Source of the DNA: Sphingomonas yabuuchiae
GTDB lineage: Bacteria > Pseudomonadota > Alphaproteobacteria > Sphingomonadales > Sphingomonadaceae
Direction: 5' to 3'
DNA: 64,000 nucleotides
NCBI RefSeq assembly: GCF_001477495.1
Contig: NZ_LDTF01000017.1
Span: 1-64,000 of the forward strand
Position numbers and translations under genes: made by a program. Within the stretch, counting starts at the first letter, position 1, and the number at the start of each line of letters is the position of its first letter. The notes under the pieces are model-generated. The model saw only the letters and a list, made by a program, of their open reading frames with translations, was not told where the DNA came from and did no database searches. Positions 1-8,145 of this stretch are shown here, one piece after another.

Positions 1-333
1 CACGACGGGAAGATCGCAGATACCCTGCTTGACCATCTTGGTCCGCACACCATTGTGCTGGCGGACAAGGCCTACGACGCAGACCGCATCCGCGAGCTGA
101 TCCAGCAGCAAGGCGCCACGCCCAACATTCCACCCAAGAGCAACCGCCGCTGGAAAATCTGCTTTAGCAAGCGGCTCTACCGCGAGCGCAACCTCATCGA
201 GCGCTTCTTCTCCAAGCTGAAGCACTTCCGCCGCGTCGCCACCCGTTACGACAAGCTCGCCGGCAACTTCCTCGCGATGGTCCAGCTCGCCTCCATGAGG
301 CTGTGGCTGCGCGCTTATGAGTCTACTACCTAG
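1..333 (+). CDS. IS5-type transposase, C-terminal part (gene enters from the left edge)
   Basis: Frame 1 is open from the first base and gives the last 110 residues of a DDE transposase; the start and first catalytic Asp lie outside the window. ADKAYDADRIR carries the second Asp. YRERNLIERFFSKLK matches the Y-(2)-R-(3)-E-(6)-K signature of IS4/IS5-type transposases, with the catalytic Glu inside it, and the tail LASMRLWLRAYEST is typical of IS5/IS427-like elements. The enzyme would act on the terminal inverted repeats of its own element. I could not place the right terminal repeat; bases 334-476 hold no gene I can support. It marks the left edge of the accessory region. Confidence 0.85.
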   Translation, partial: HDGKIADTLLDHLGPHTIVLADKAYDADRIRELIQQQGATPNIPPKSNRRWKICFSKRLYRERNLIERFFSKLKHFRRVATRYDKLAGNFLAMVQLASMRLWLRAYESTT

Positions 334-476
334 TGCAACGATTAATCCGGTGCCTTGGCCTAGGGTATTCAAGCCGCATTTGCCCCCACGTAAGCCTATG
401 CCGCGATCATGGCTATGAACAGTCCGGATGCGCCGCTTCGGAATGTGATAGCATTGATTGTGGTGTATAGATGGTC

Positions 477-1091
477 TTAGCGAACGGGCGGTTCGATGAC
501 TCGGCCGAAACCGGCGGGCTTAGCGAAAGGGGTGACATTGGCCTTCCGGTCAGTCTCTATGCTTACTGACTTGGCGGCTATAGCCTTTCCGACCAAATCT
601 GAATTCAGATTCATTAAGCTAAAAACTCCACGGACGACGTGAACGGTTCTGACCATCGCTAGCCCCCCGACCAAGCCAAATAATCCAATCATTGCTGCTG
701 AAGTATCGAATGTCCTCAAATAAGGAATTTGGAGAGAAAACTGCCAGCTCAATGATTTTCCAACGATGGCTAAGCCGACGCTAAGAAAATCAAGCGCCAA
801 TAGTACGCTCCAAAAGGTCATTTGTAGTGAAAGTGCTCGGCGATAGCGTGCGAGATCAAAAGCGGTTAACCCGTCAGGCTTCAAGATTGTTGCGGTAAGG
901 AGCATTGCTGGGAACAGGACGGCAGACTGTATGCCGAAGAACGTGATCAGCTCCGACGAAACTTCTTTGAGCTTGGCGCCCGTTACAAACGCTGCGCAAA
1001 GCCCAGACGTGACTAGGGCAACGCCAAAATCCCACCGTCGCAGAGCGAAGCGGATCCAACGGCCATCTTTTTTACGGCTGAATTTTGCCAT
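477..1091 (-). CDS. four-helix membrane protein of unknown function, partner of the upstream gene
   Basis: About 204 residues starting MAKFSRKKDG. I prefer this ATG over a TTG three codons upstream. It has a basic N-terminus, four hydrophobic segments (roughly residues 21-42, 45-70, 90-114 and 131-157) and a polar, basic C-terminal tail. No enzymatic motif or recognisable domain is visible. The start overlaps the end of the upstream gene by 20 bp, so the two are probably translationally coupled and work together. Base composition is clearly more AT-rich than the rest of the window, consistent with recent transfer. Soluble protein plus small multi-helix membrane protein is a layout seen in phage-defence and contact-dependent effector modules, but that role is only inference. 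Confidence 0.7.
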   Translation of the reverse strand: MAKFSRKKDGRWIRFALRRWDFGVALVTSGLCAAFVTGAKLKEVSSELITFFGIQSAVLFPAMLLTATILKPDGLTAFDLARYRRALSLQMTFWSVLLALDFLSVGLAIVGKSLSWQFSLQIPYLRTFDTSAAMIGLFGLVGGLAMVRTVHVVRGVFSLMNLNSDLVGKAIAAKSVSIETDRKANVTPFAKPAGFGRVIEPPVR

Positions 1092-2085
1092 TGTTGACAA
1101 AGCTGTCGTAAGCCTCCCTCAGGGCGCGCTCGACGTCCTCAGGGTCTAATAGACTACCTTCTTTGAGGACGCGAGCGGTATACGAAAGGCGAATGTCACG
1201 ACCTGATTGCCTACCGCTTTTGCTGACCGCTCTGATGTCACCATCAGGCAGGTTGCGCAGCGCCCGCTGCATCGGCTCCCGACTCACTTCGCGTCTGCGC
1301 AGCTTATACCCAATCTGTACCACCACATCTAAGTCAGCACCATCCGGCACGGAATCGAGCAGTTGCTCCACATCGGCGTCGCTGTTCATCACGGCCCGAA
1401 GCACTTCTCGCATTCGAGTGGCCCACGCATGTTTCCTTTCAAGTCCACGATATTCTTCAACTTCGCGAGCTGGCTCGGCGCCTCTTTGTGGTTGGGCTGG
1501 CGGTGGACCGGGAGGGGGAGCTAAGGGCGACCCTCCTATAATGATTGAGCTAATATCCTCGAGGTCGCCCCCAACTTCGTCCGCATCCAAGACGGGGTCG
1601 AGGATCACGACGGCAGGCTGGCCAACCATTTGACTGCGCTCGTGCAGCAGCCACGAGAGGTATTCTTCAAGCTGTTTGGTGCCGATTGAGCGCGACTGTA
1701 GGACCATCACGTGGTTGCCACGGACCAACCAGTACATCATTGAATGGAGATATTCACGACCCTCAGGGGCAGGCATCTGTGAAACGTTAAGGCTCGGCGT
1801 ATTCTCTGCTCGTTCGAGCAGCGCCTGCATGTGGCCACGGGTAAAATGGGTCAAATCGGCGAAGAAATGCCCGCCGCCGTTACCATGCAGATTGATGAAG
1901 TGCGTATCTTGGGCATCAGGGGGTAGCAAGCGAGTCCTGCGACTCCAGTTTTGCCGTAGCGGCCCACCGTCGGCTTCAACGTCCAGCGCGTCGTTAACGT
2001 AATCTTCTAAAGTCCGGCCTTGGAGAACATCATTTTCGTCTCTGAAGCGTCGGTAATGGATCGTTACGCTTTGACGCTCTGGCAT
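1072..2085 (-). CDS. unknown two-domain cytoplasmic protein, first gene of a two-gene module
   Basis: About 337 residues from ATG (MPERQSVTIHY; a TTG lies one codon upstream). There is no signal peptide or membrane segment. The N-terminal region (about 1-185) looks like a folded alpha/beta domain (FINLHGNGGGHFFADLTHF, then PAVVILDPVLDADEV). A proline-rich linker (PLAPPPGPPPAQPQ, about 195-210) leads to a charged helical C-terminal domain (about 215-337) with LLDSVPDGADLDVVVQIGYK. I do not recognise the family. Its only operon partner is the downstream four-helix membrane protein. Composition is lower in GC than the window average, and it sits beside an insertion sequence, which suggests mobile cargo. 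Confidence 0.72.
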   Translation of the reverse strand: MPERQSVTIHYRRFRDENDVLQGRTLEDYVNDALDVEADGGPLRQNWSRRTRLLPPDAQDTHFINLHGNGGGHFFADLTHFTRGHMQALLERAENTPSLNVSQMPAPEGREYLHSMMYWLVRGNHVMVLQSRSIGTKQLEEYLSWLLHERSQMVGQPAVVILDPVLDADEVGGDLEDISSIIIGGSPLAPPPGPPPAQPQRGAEPAREVEEYRGLERKHAWATRMREVLRAVMNSDADVEQLLDSVPDGADLDVVVQIGYKLRRREVSREPMQRALRNLPDGDIRAVSKSGRQSGRDIRLSYTARVLKEGSLLDPEDVERALREAYDSFVNNGKIQP

Positions 2086-2174
2086 CAATTAAACTCCCGG
2101 GGCCGAATCGCTGTAGTGCTTGGCTAGGGGAAGGCTAACTTGAGTTTTAAAAGAGTCGAGTCAGGGGGGGCGTT

Positions 2175-2771
2175 TCAGCTAACTACCATCGCCTCGACGA
2201 TTGCCTGCATCAGCACATGACGCGGCACCGGGACCCCGACGGACACATAGCCGGGGTTCTGTGCCGACCGCGTCCCGTACAGGTCTATCCACTTACGCCC
2301 ATGCTGCCGCCATGCACGCTGGAGCGGCACGACGGGCAGCAACAGGCACATCCCGGCTGGGGCATAGGCGTACCCGATGAAGTCGGCCGCCAACGGCTTC
2401 TGAATCCACCCAGGCACCCGGCGCGCTTCGTCCGACCACCGCTCAAGCAGGACGTCCGGCCAGTCGTGCATCCGCACCTTCTCGTCGACGGTGTAGGTTC
2501 GCCCGCAGGAAAGTGTCAGCAATCGGTCGATCCCGCCTCGCTGCGCCCACCCATCTTCGCGGACAGCCACCGCGGAAACCATCGTCGGGAATGCCCGGCG
2601 ATACATGGGTATCCACCAATCGGCGTCCACAAAGCTCTCTGACAACGCCAGGCTATCTCGAAAGCGATGCACACGCGGAGAGCCCGCCGCTCGACGATCG
2701 CGAGCGGCGGGCCTGTGTTCCATGCGCCGGGACGGGACCGGGGGCGTGATTGGCTCAGGAGTGAACGTCAT
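2175..2771 (-). CDS. probable PD-(D/E)XK nuclease-like protein of phage/island type
   Basis: 198 residues, last gene of a seven-gene minus-strand array. The central part reads GGIDRLLTLSCGRTYTVDEK followed by VRMHDWPDVLLERWSD: an Asp in the first strand, then a D-E-K in the next, the arrangement of PD-(D/E)XK restriction-endonuclease-like folds. The later segment PGWIQKPLAADFIGYAYAP and LLPVVPLQRAWRQHG recalls hypothetical proteins from phages with the same core. Nuclease activity is inferred from this pattern only. The first 40 residues are Pro/Arg-rich, so a later start (MEHRPAARD, at 2723) is possible. The annotated start overlaps the upstream gene by 17 bp. Confidence 0.6.
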   Translation of the reverse strand: MTFTPEPITPPVPSRRMEHRPAARDRRAAGSPRVHRFRDSLALSESFVDADWWIPMYRRAFPTMVSAVAVREDGWAQRGGIDRLLTLSCGRTYTVDEKVRMHDWPDVLLERWSDEARRVPGWIQKPLAADFIGYAYAPAGMCLLLPVVPLQRAWRQHGRKWIDLYGTRSAQNPGYVSVGVPVPRHVLMQAIVEAMVVS

Positions 2772-3024
2772 CCGCCTCCATGGGGTCGTCTTCTTCCAGA
2801 TCCTCGGGTTCGAGGTCCGTATCGCCGTCCAGCTCGTCCATGCGGTCGATCAGTCGTTCAGTGATCCGCGCCAGTTCGGCACGGGGCAGGGAAGGGATGG
2901 TCGCCAGCACCGCATGGGGCGATGCGACCCGGTCCAGTCGATGCCAAGGACGATGGCGCGATCGGCGCCAGGGCATCGCACGATTGGCGCTGGGCGGCGG
3001 CGTGACGGCTGCGTGTCCCATCAT
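2755..3024 (-). CDS. small acidic-tailed protein of unknown function
   Basis: 89 residues. The N-terminal half is basic and rich in Arg/His/Pro (RRSRHRPWHRLDR). The second half is a predicted helix, LPRAELARITERLIDRMDEL, followed by a very acidic tail (DTDLEPEDLEEDDPMEADD). Such charge asymmetry suits a small nucleic-acid or protein-binding adaptor, but no family is recognised. It overlaps the neighbouring genes on both sides (ATGA overlap with the upstream gene), as expected for a compact operon. A start at the second Met is equally possible. Confidence 0.6.
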   Translation of the reverse strand: MMGHAAVTPPPSANRAMPWRRSRHRPWHRLDRVASPHAVLATIPSLPRAELARITERLIDRMDELDGDTDLEPEDLEEDDPMEADDVHS

Positions 3025-3251
3025 GCCGCCTCCCCATAGTGCCGTTGCTCGATGGTCTGGCGCACCGCTTCCGCCCGGTCAGGATGCCCGACGATCTGTG
3101 CCATCAGTGGCGTTAGGTCGTCCGATGGACAGTCCTGGATGACCAGCCACAGCTTGCGGTCGGACGTCAGCGCATAGCCGCCGCCGATCTGGACGAGGGC
3201 GTGAAGCCAGGCCGTGGGGTTGAAGGACGTGGGGTTGGGGAGGGTGGCCAT
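3021..3251 (-). CDS. small unknown protein of the 2175-5463 array
   Basis: 76 residues starting MATLPNPTSFNPTAWLHALV; the open frame runs 12 codons further upstream, but this ATG sits one base after the stop of the preceding gene, the spacing expected in the array. Recognisable segments are GGYALTSDRKLWLVIQD and PDRAEAVRQTIEQRHYG, suggesting a small mixed alpha/beta fold without membrane segments. It has no catalytic motif and no known family. Its stop overlaps the next start as ATGA. Confidence 0.6.
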   Translation of the reverse strand: MATLPNPTSFNPTAWLHALVQIGGGYALTSDRKLWLVIQDCPSDDLTPLMAQIVGHPDRAEAVRQTIEQRHYGEAA

Positions 3252-3252
3252 G

Positions 3253-3984
3253 TCAGCGTACCCCCTCATCGCCGATCGGCGCAGCATCTGGTAACCAGCG
3301 CTGAACCTGAAGGGCGTGATAGTTCAACTCAGCGGCCACCTCGCGCGTCCGCCAATCGCCGTCAGGCAGCATTTCAGCCAGCTTGGTGATGCAGTTCGGC
3401 AGTGCGACCGCGATCATCTCGTTCAGGTCCTGAAGATCACGTGGCGGTGCCTCGTCCCCGTCGCTGGCGATGAGGTCATGGTGCGCAGCCAGCCGCATAA
3501 GGACGGCCAGCACGTCAACCGCGTCCAGGGGCGGCTCGTGGATGATGGCGGACGTGAGCGCGGAATGCTGGCGACCCCATGCCCGCGACGGCATCATGTT
3601 CTTCGCGTTCTGTGGCGCGCGATCCGTTGCTTCACCCCGTTGGCCTGCACGCTCGAGCATAGCCATCAGGTCGCGGATCGGCGTGCGCGCTTCGACATGA
3701 AGCCCACCCGACAACAGCCGACGGGCGTGCAGCATCAGCCGGTTCGCGTTGTCCTCGTCGATCCCGGTCTGTCCGCCGCTCGCCATATGGGTCAGCAGGC
3801 GTTCGAACTCCGGCCAAGACGTCGGCACGGCCTGGTCTGCCCGGTCGGACGCCTCGCACATCGCTTGGGATGCCTGTTCGTACTCCGGGGTGTCGTCGGC
3901 GTCATCCGGCAGGGAGTTAAACCGATGAACGGCCTCATCGTGCGCGTCGAGAAGTGCGCAGAAGGTTTCGCTGGGGGTCCTCAT
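3253..3984 (-). CDS. unknown helical protein of the 2175-5463 array
   Basis: 243 residues, predicted mostly helical and acidic, with no signal peptide or membrane segment. N-terminal helices (ALLDAHDEAVHRFNSLPDD) resemble those of phage and island proteins that start by counting off Asp/Glu-rich helices. The centre has RRLLSGGLHVEARTPIRDLM and DVLAVLMRLAAHHDLIAS. No catalytic motif seen. It lies 3 bp after the TAT-like gene upstream and 1 bp before the next start, so it is clearly one cistron in a polycistronic array. Function unknown. Confidence 0.65.
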   Translation of the reverse strand: MRTPSETFCALLDAHDEAVHRFNSLPDDADDTPEYEQASQAMCEASDRADQAVPTSWPEFERLLTHMASGGQTGIDEDNANRLMLHARRLLSGGLHVEARTPIRDLMAMLERAGQRGEATDRAPQNAKNMMPSRAWGRQHSALTSAIIHEPPLDAVDVLAVLMRLAAHHDLIASDGDEAPPRDLQDLNEMIAVALPNCITKLAEMLPDGDWRTREVAAELNYHALQVQRWLPDAAPIGDEGVR

Positions 3985-3987
3985 GGA

Positions 3988-4611
3988 TCAGCCCTCCTTG
4001 TTCGCGATGCGGGCGGCATCAGGCAGCAGGACGTCGAGCACTGCGACGCCGTCATCCATCTGCCGGGCCATCATGAAAGCCAGCTTGGCATGAAGGTCCG
4101 CGGCCGTTTCGCAGGGGAACAGCGCCACATCCCATTCGGTGGTCGCCATGGCGTCAGCCAGCGCGTTCGAGCGGTCATAAGCGGCCCGCAGGCCAGTCTG
4201 ACGTTTCAGCCGCTGTGCCTGGCGGGTTCGGTGCAGGTCGGCCGCGACGAGGCGACGCAGTTGCACGCTGCTGGGATGCCGACGGCCCGGATCACCGCGC
4301 ACGATGTCCCGAGCGAAGCTGACAGCGGCGGGTTCAGCCGTCGTCCAAAAGGGGCTGTTCTTGATGTCGACCGTCACATGCGGGACGGCTTCGACCAAAG
4401 CGTCGGTGCGCGCCTTCAGCGGGTCATAGGTGGCCGTGTCGAAGTCGTCGCATTGACGCTTGGCTTCGTCTGCGGCGGCGATCAGCTTGGCCAGGGCAGG
4501 GCTGACGCCCAAACTAGCGGGCATGGTTGAGGCGACGGCCGGGACGGTGGCGGCAAGCGCGACGAGGCCAGCGCCCCCGAACAGGGCGCGACGGGTGGTT
4601 TCGGTGGTCAT
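3988..4611 (-). CDS. unknown protein with a Tat-like N-terminus
   Basis: 207 residues. The N-terminus MTTETTRRALFGGAGLVALA followed by ATVPAVAST has twin arginines, a hydrophobic stretch and an AxA-like cleavage site, the shape of a Tat signal peptide. That is odd for a gene embedded among apparently cytoplasmic small proteins. The rest is soluble and helical (LAKLIAAADEAKRQCDDFD; LRRLVAADLHRTRQAQRLKR). No known enzyme motif. It sits 3 bp from both neighbours. Whether the N-terminus really directs export or is a short membrane anchor cannot be told from sequence. Confidence 0.62.
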   Translation of the reverse strand: MTTETTRRALFGGAGLVALAATVPAVASTMPASLGVSPALAKLIAAADEAKRQCDDFDTATYDPLKARTDALVEAVPHVTVDIKNSPFWTTAEPAAVSFARDIVRGDPGRRHPSSVQLRRLVAADLHRTRQAQRLKRQTGLRAAYDRSNALADAMATTEWDVALFPCETAADLHAKLAFMMARQMDDGVAVLDVLLPDAARIANKEG

Positions 4612-4614
4612 CGT

Positions 4615-5184
4615 TCAGCCCTCCGCCCGCAGTGCGTCGGCCGCGATCATCCGCAACGCCGCCTCGTCGATCGCGCAGTCTTGGAGATAGTCGAGCAAGG
4701 CGTTGATCTTGATGCCCACGGCGGCGCGGTTTGGCGCTGGCGCGGCAGCGAGTTGATAGACGGTCTCACGCTCGATCCGGACGGCCGCGTTCATCGTCTC
4801 GCCTGGGACGCCGCCCGGCGTCGCATTGTATCGCCGAACGGTTGCGTGCGCCTCAGTCCAAGCAGCGTGCGCGCGATGCCATTCGGCATGCTCGGCTTCC
4901 TGTGCCTGCGATTTGTCCGGCGGGGTCGACAGCCTGCCTTCCACCTCATCAAGGACCGTGCTGATCTCGACCAGCTTCTCGGAGGCGATCTGGTGCGTGC
5001 ACCACGCGCTGAAGGCGGCATGATGCATCGGCGATGCCGGGTCATTCAGCCGCCCGACCACCTGCTCCATCAGTTCGCTGTTGGCGTTGTCCATCGTGAC
5101 GATGACGCGCTCGATCGCGAGCGACATGTCGGCAATGGCCGTGACGGGGTCGGTCACGGTTGCCGCGATTGCATAGCTGGCCAT
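4615..5184 (-). CDS. unknown helical protein of the 2175-5463 array
   Basis: 189 residues, acidic and helical, without membrane segments. The N-terminus (TDPVTAIADMSLAIERVIVT) and the C-terminal KINALLDYLQDCAIDEAALR look like paired amphipathic helices. The middle EAEHAEWHRAHAAWTEAHAT is His/Trp/Ala-rich and probably coiled coil. No family recognised. Second cistron of the array, 3 bp from its neighbours. Its similarity in style (Asp/Ala-rich helices, same gene spacing) to the 3253-3984 gene suggests they may be distant relatives or partners. Confidence 0.62.
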   Translation of the reverse strand: MASYAIAATVTDPVTAIADMSLAIERVIVTMDNANSELMEQVVGRLNDPASPMHHAAFSAWCTHQIASEKLVEISTVLDEVEGRLSTPPDKSQAQEAEHAEWHRAHAAWTEAHATVRRYNATPGGVPGETMNAAVRIERETVYQLAAAPAPNRAAVGIKINALLDYLQDCAIDEAALRMIAADALRAEG

Positions 5185-5187
5185 CGT

Positions 5188-5463
5188 TCAGCCCTCCCGC
5201 GCCATCAGGCAGCCGTTCGACGGATGCCGGGTGAAGAGACGCTCGCAGGCGTCGGCAGCGATGACAGCTTCGATCGCACGCTGCTGACGGGCATTGGTGG
5301 CGCGGTGTTCACCGGCCAGCGAACGGGCATAGGCGCCGGGCTTCCCGGTGCGCAGATGCTGGCGGGCAAGATCGACGGCGCGGCCGGTCGATTTGCTCAG
5401 TCCGTTTGAGGCACAGGTGATCTTGGCCGGACGCACGGCGTCCGGTAGGGGGGCAGTAGCCAT
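5188..5463 (-). CDS. first gene of the 2175-5463 array, small basic protein
   Basis: 91 residues, basic, helical (GRAVDLARQHLRTGKPGAYA; NARQQRAIEAVIAADACERL). A clear Shine-Dalgarno GGAGGAA lies 7 bases before the ATG, and this is the promoter-proximal gene of the array. It is divergent from the RHH regulator at 5553, with the paired palindromes at 5535-5578 between them, so that regulator may control this whole array. No known family; a DNA- or RNA-binding role is possible from charge only. Confidence 0.62.
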   Translation of the reverse strand: MATAPLPDAVRPAKITCASNGLSKSTGRAVDLARQHLRTGKPGAYARSLAGEHRATNARQQRAIEAVIAADACERLFTRHPSNGCLMAREG

Positions 5464-5534
5464 AGTCGTTCCTCCAGAACGGTTGTGGTCAGAGGCGGCG
5501 CGGGGAGTACCAGTCCCTTGCGCTGCTTCGCTTT

Positions 5535-5578
5535 ATGGGATATCCCATTATTATGGACGGGTCAATAGGGGATATCCC
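5535..5578. promoter_or_regulatory. twin palindromic operator candidate, two copies of GGGATATCCC
   Basis: GGGATATCCC occurs at 5537-5546 (inside a perfect 14-bp palindrome ATGGGATATCCCAT, 5535-5548) and again at 5569-5578. The copies start 32 bp apart, about three helical turns, so bound dimers would face the same side of DNA. They lie between divergent genes and flank or overlap the start of the RHH gene, the usual place for autoregulation. Binding is inferred. Confidence 0.55.
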
Positions 5579-5747
5579 GAAAAAGAGAGGGCGTAAGCCT
5601 CAGGGCGGTCGCCAAGAAGGTGTGCTGGTAAGAATGCCAGCCGAAGAACTTGCTGGCGTCGATGAATGGCGGGCAGATCAAGGCGATCAGCCGACACGTC
5701 CCGAAGCTATCAGGCGCCTTGTTCGGAAGGGGCTTGAGACGCGTTAA
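5553..5747 (+). CDS. ribbon-helix-helix (CopG/Arc-type) regulator
   Basis: 64 residues from ATG 5553 (MDGSIGDIPKKRGRKPQGG); a start at 5535 would add six residues and place the ATG inside the first palindrome. The basic arm KKRGRKPQGGRQ is followed by the beta-strand GVLVRMPAEELAGVDEW and the helices PTRPEAIRRLVRKGLETR, the classic RHH plan in which a dimer inserts the strand into the major groove. It probably binds the twin GGGATATCCC palindromes and represses itself and the divergent array. No toxin-like gene follows, so it is more likely a repressor than an antitoxin. Confidence 0.75.
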   Translation: MDGSIGDIPKKRGRKPQGGRQEGVLVRMPAEELAGVDEWRADQGDQPTRPEAIRRLVRKGLETR

Positions 5748-5924
5748 TGTAAGTGCCGCTTACGCCTTAGCGCACCAGAGGCGTCGGTGTCCGCTTGGCG
5801 AAAGGCGAAAACACCTGACTCGACTGCCGTCACCACGCAGGCCGGATCTCAGGCAATTTACAGCATTATCATAAAGTTGATCTGGCGAAATTGAACGCCG
5901 GGGCGCTTGAGGTATTTCGCTTCC

Positions 5925-8006
5925 ATGCCCCGCTCCGATCAAGCCGACTCTTCGCTCCCTCGTTCGTTACGCTTTCTGTCCGGCGGCGGTGAGGCTGCTC
6001 GCCTGATCCTGGAACGGGATTGGACCGGACACCCCCTTGGTAAGCCCGAGACATGGCCTGAGGGACTGAAGGTCGCTCTGAGCCTCCTGCTCAATTCCCC
6101 GGAATCAATGATCCTCGCATGGGGACGGGACGAGCTGACGTTCTTTTTTAACGATACCTACATCCCACTGCTGGGGCCGCGACGCGACTGGGCGATGGGG
6201 ACCCCGTTCAAGGACGTGTGGTCGGACGCCTGGGAACAGGCCAAGCCCATCATTGACCAAGCCTTTGCCGGTCAGAGTCAGCGGTTCAATGATTTGCCGT
6301 GGAAACTCGACACGGATCGTGGCGCTGCTGACACGTGGTTCACCTTCTCTTATTCGCGTGTCCTGAACGCCGAAGGTGAGATTGCAGGCCTTTTCATCTT
6401 CACCAACGAGACGACCGCACGTGTGCTGGCAGATGCTGCGCTGAAGGAAAGCCAGGCCCAGTTGAAGGCCGCGAACCTGATCCTCGAACAGCGGGTGGAG
6501 GAACGCACCGCAGAGCGGGACCGCGTATGGCAGCTGACCAATGACTTGATGGCGACAGCACGACTGGATGGCTATCTGGTTCAGGTGAACCCAGCTTGGA
6601 CACGGCTGCTTGGTTGGGCGGAAGTTGAGTTTCTTACACGGCCCTTTGTCGAATTCGTCGACGCGGCGGATCATGCTGAAACTGCTCGGGTCGTCGCACA
6701 GCTGGCGGCGGGAGAGATCGTCACCGGCTTTGTTGATCGCGTGCTGGCGAGCGACGGCAGTTTCCGGACGATCATGTGGACAGCCGTGCCGGATGTAGGT
6801 TCCGACCTGTTCTACATCATCGGCCGCGATCTGACCGAGCAACACCGAACCGAAGAGGCGCTGCGCCAGGCGCAGAAGATGGAGGCGGTGGGTCAGCTTA
6901 CGGGCGGCCTAGCCCACGACTTCAACAATCTACTCACCGGGATGATGGGCAATCTCGAACTACTTCAGCATCGCGTTGCGCGAGGGCGGCTTGAGGATCT
7001 TGATCGCTTTATCCTCGCGGCTCAAGGCGCGGGCCGTCGCGCGGCCTCGCTGACGCAGCGCCTGCTGGCGTTTTCCCGCCGCCAAACGCTCGATCCGCGC
7101 CCTACCGACGTCAATCGGCTGATTAACGGTTTAGAGGACATGCTTCGCCGGACGATGGGGCCGGAAACTAGCATGGAAGTGGTCGGCGCCGGGGGGCTGT
7201 GGACGGCGTGCATCGATGCAGGTCAACTTGAGAATGCCTTGCTCAACCTATGTATCAACGCTCGCGACGCCATGCCTGATGGAGGGCGACTCACTATCGA
7301 GACGGCCAATAAGTGGCTGGATGACCGCAGTGGGAGGGAACGGGACCTGCCCCCAGGCCAATACCTATCCATCTGCGTCACCGATACCGGGTCCGGAATG
7401 GATCAGCACACGATCGATCGTGCGTTCGAGCCATTCTTCACGACCAAGCCGCTGGGGCATGGGACGGGCCTAGGCCTGTCGATGATCTACGGGTTCGCCA
7501 GGCAATCGGGTGGGCAGGTCCGGATATATTCCGAGCTGGGTATGGGGACGACCATCTGCATATATCTGCCGCGTTATGTGGGCGATGCCGAAGATGACGT
7601 GGAAGAGATGGTGGCCGCGTTGCCCGATCATGGCAGCGGCACGATCCTTATAGTCGACGATGAAGCGACCATCCGGCATCTGGTCGACGAGGTGCTGGAC
7701 GAGGTGGGCTACACCGTCATCGGCGCGGCAGATGGTGCCGCAGGGCTGAAAGTGCTGCAATCCGGTGCGCGTATCGATTTGCTTATCACGGACGTCGGGT
7801 TGCCCAACGGCATGAACGGACGACAGGTGGCTGACGCCGGGCGATCGCTGCGTCCCGGCCTGAAGGTCTTGTTCATCACGGGATATGCCGAAAACGCAGC
7901 CGTCGGGAACGGGCATTTAGAGCCAGGCATGGAGCTTCTGACCAAGCCGTTCACCCTCGATGCGCTGACCAGCAAGGTCAACGAGATGATGGCGGCAAGC
8001 GCATAA
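5925..8006 (+). CDS. soluble hybrid sensor histidine kinase with receiver domain
   Basis: 693 residues from ATG 5925 (MPRSDQADSS; a TTG six codons earlier is the alternative). Order: N-terminal PAS/PAC sensor (about 20-165), a short coiled coil (LILEQRVEERTAERDRVWQL), a second PAS domain (about 195-315), HisKA with LTGGLAHDFNNLL (phospho-acceptor about H331), HATPase with NARDAMPDGG and GTGLGLSMIYG, and a C-terminal receiver (ILIVDDEATIR, phospho-acceptor about D623 in ITDVGLP, Lys in LTKPF). There are no membrane segments, so it senses a cytoplasmic signal through PAS. No partner response regulator is adjacent; the receiver suggests a phosphorelay or output through another protein. Confidence 0.92.
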   Translation: MPRSDQADSSLPRSLRFLSGGGEAARLILERDWTGHPLGKPETWPEGLKVALSLLLNSPESMILAWGRDELTFFFNDTYIPLLGPRRDWAMGTPFKDVWSDAWEQAKPIIDQAFAGQSQRFNDLPWKLDTDRGAADTWFTFSYSRVLNAEGEIAGLFIFTNETTARVLADAALKESQAQLKAANLILEQRVEERTAERDRVWQLTNDLMATARLDGYLVQVNPAWTRLLGWAEVEFLTRPFVEFVDAADHAETARVVAQLAAGEIVTGFVDRVLASDGSFRTIMWTAVPDVGSDLFYIIGRDLTEQHRTEEALRQAQKMEAVGQLTGGLAHDFNNLLTGMMGNLELLQHRVARGRLEDLDRFILAAQGAGRRAASLTQRLLAFSRRQTLDPRPTDVNRLINGLEDMLRRTMGPETSMEVVGAGGLWTACIDAGQLENALLNLCINARDAMPDGGRLTIETANKWLDDRSGRERDLPPGQYLSICVTDTGSGMDQHTIDRAFEPFFTTKPLGHGTGLGLSMIYGFARQSGGQVRIYSELGMGTTICIYLPRYVGDAEDDVEEMVAALPDHGSGTILIVDDEATIRHLVDEVLDEVGYTVIGAADGAAGLKVLQSGARIDLLITDVGLPNGMNGRQVADAGRSLRPGLKVLFITGYAENAAVGNGHLEPGMELLTKPFTLDALTSKVNEMMAASA

Positions 8007-8145
8007 AGCTCCACCGACACTGACTCAGTCTATCGGCTGCCCTTCGTGTAACGCTTCACTCAATGAGTCATTATTAGCCTGGCAATCTCACAGCCCCGCA
8101 TGAGCGCTATACGGAGCTAGGGATTGATCCATGTGTTGAACGGCC

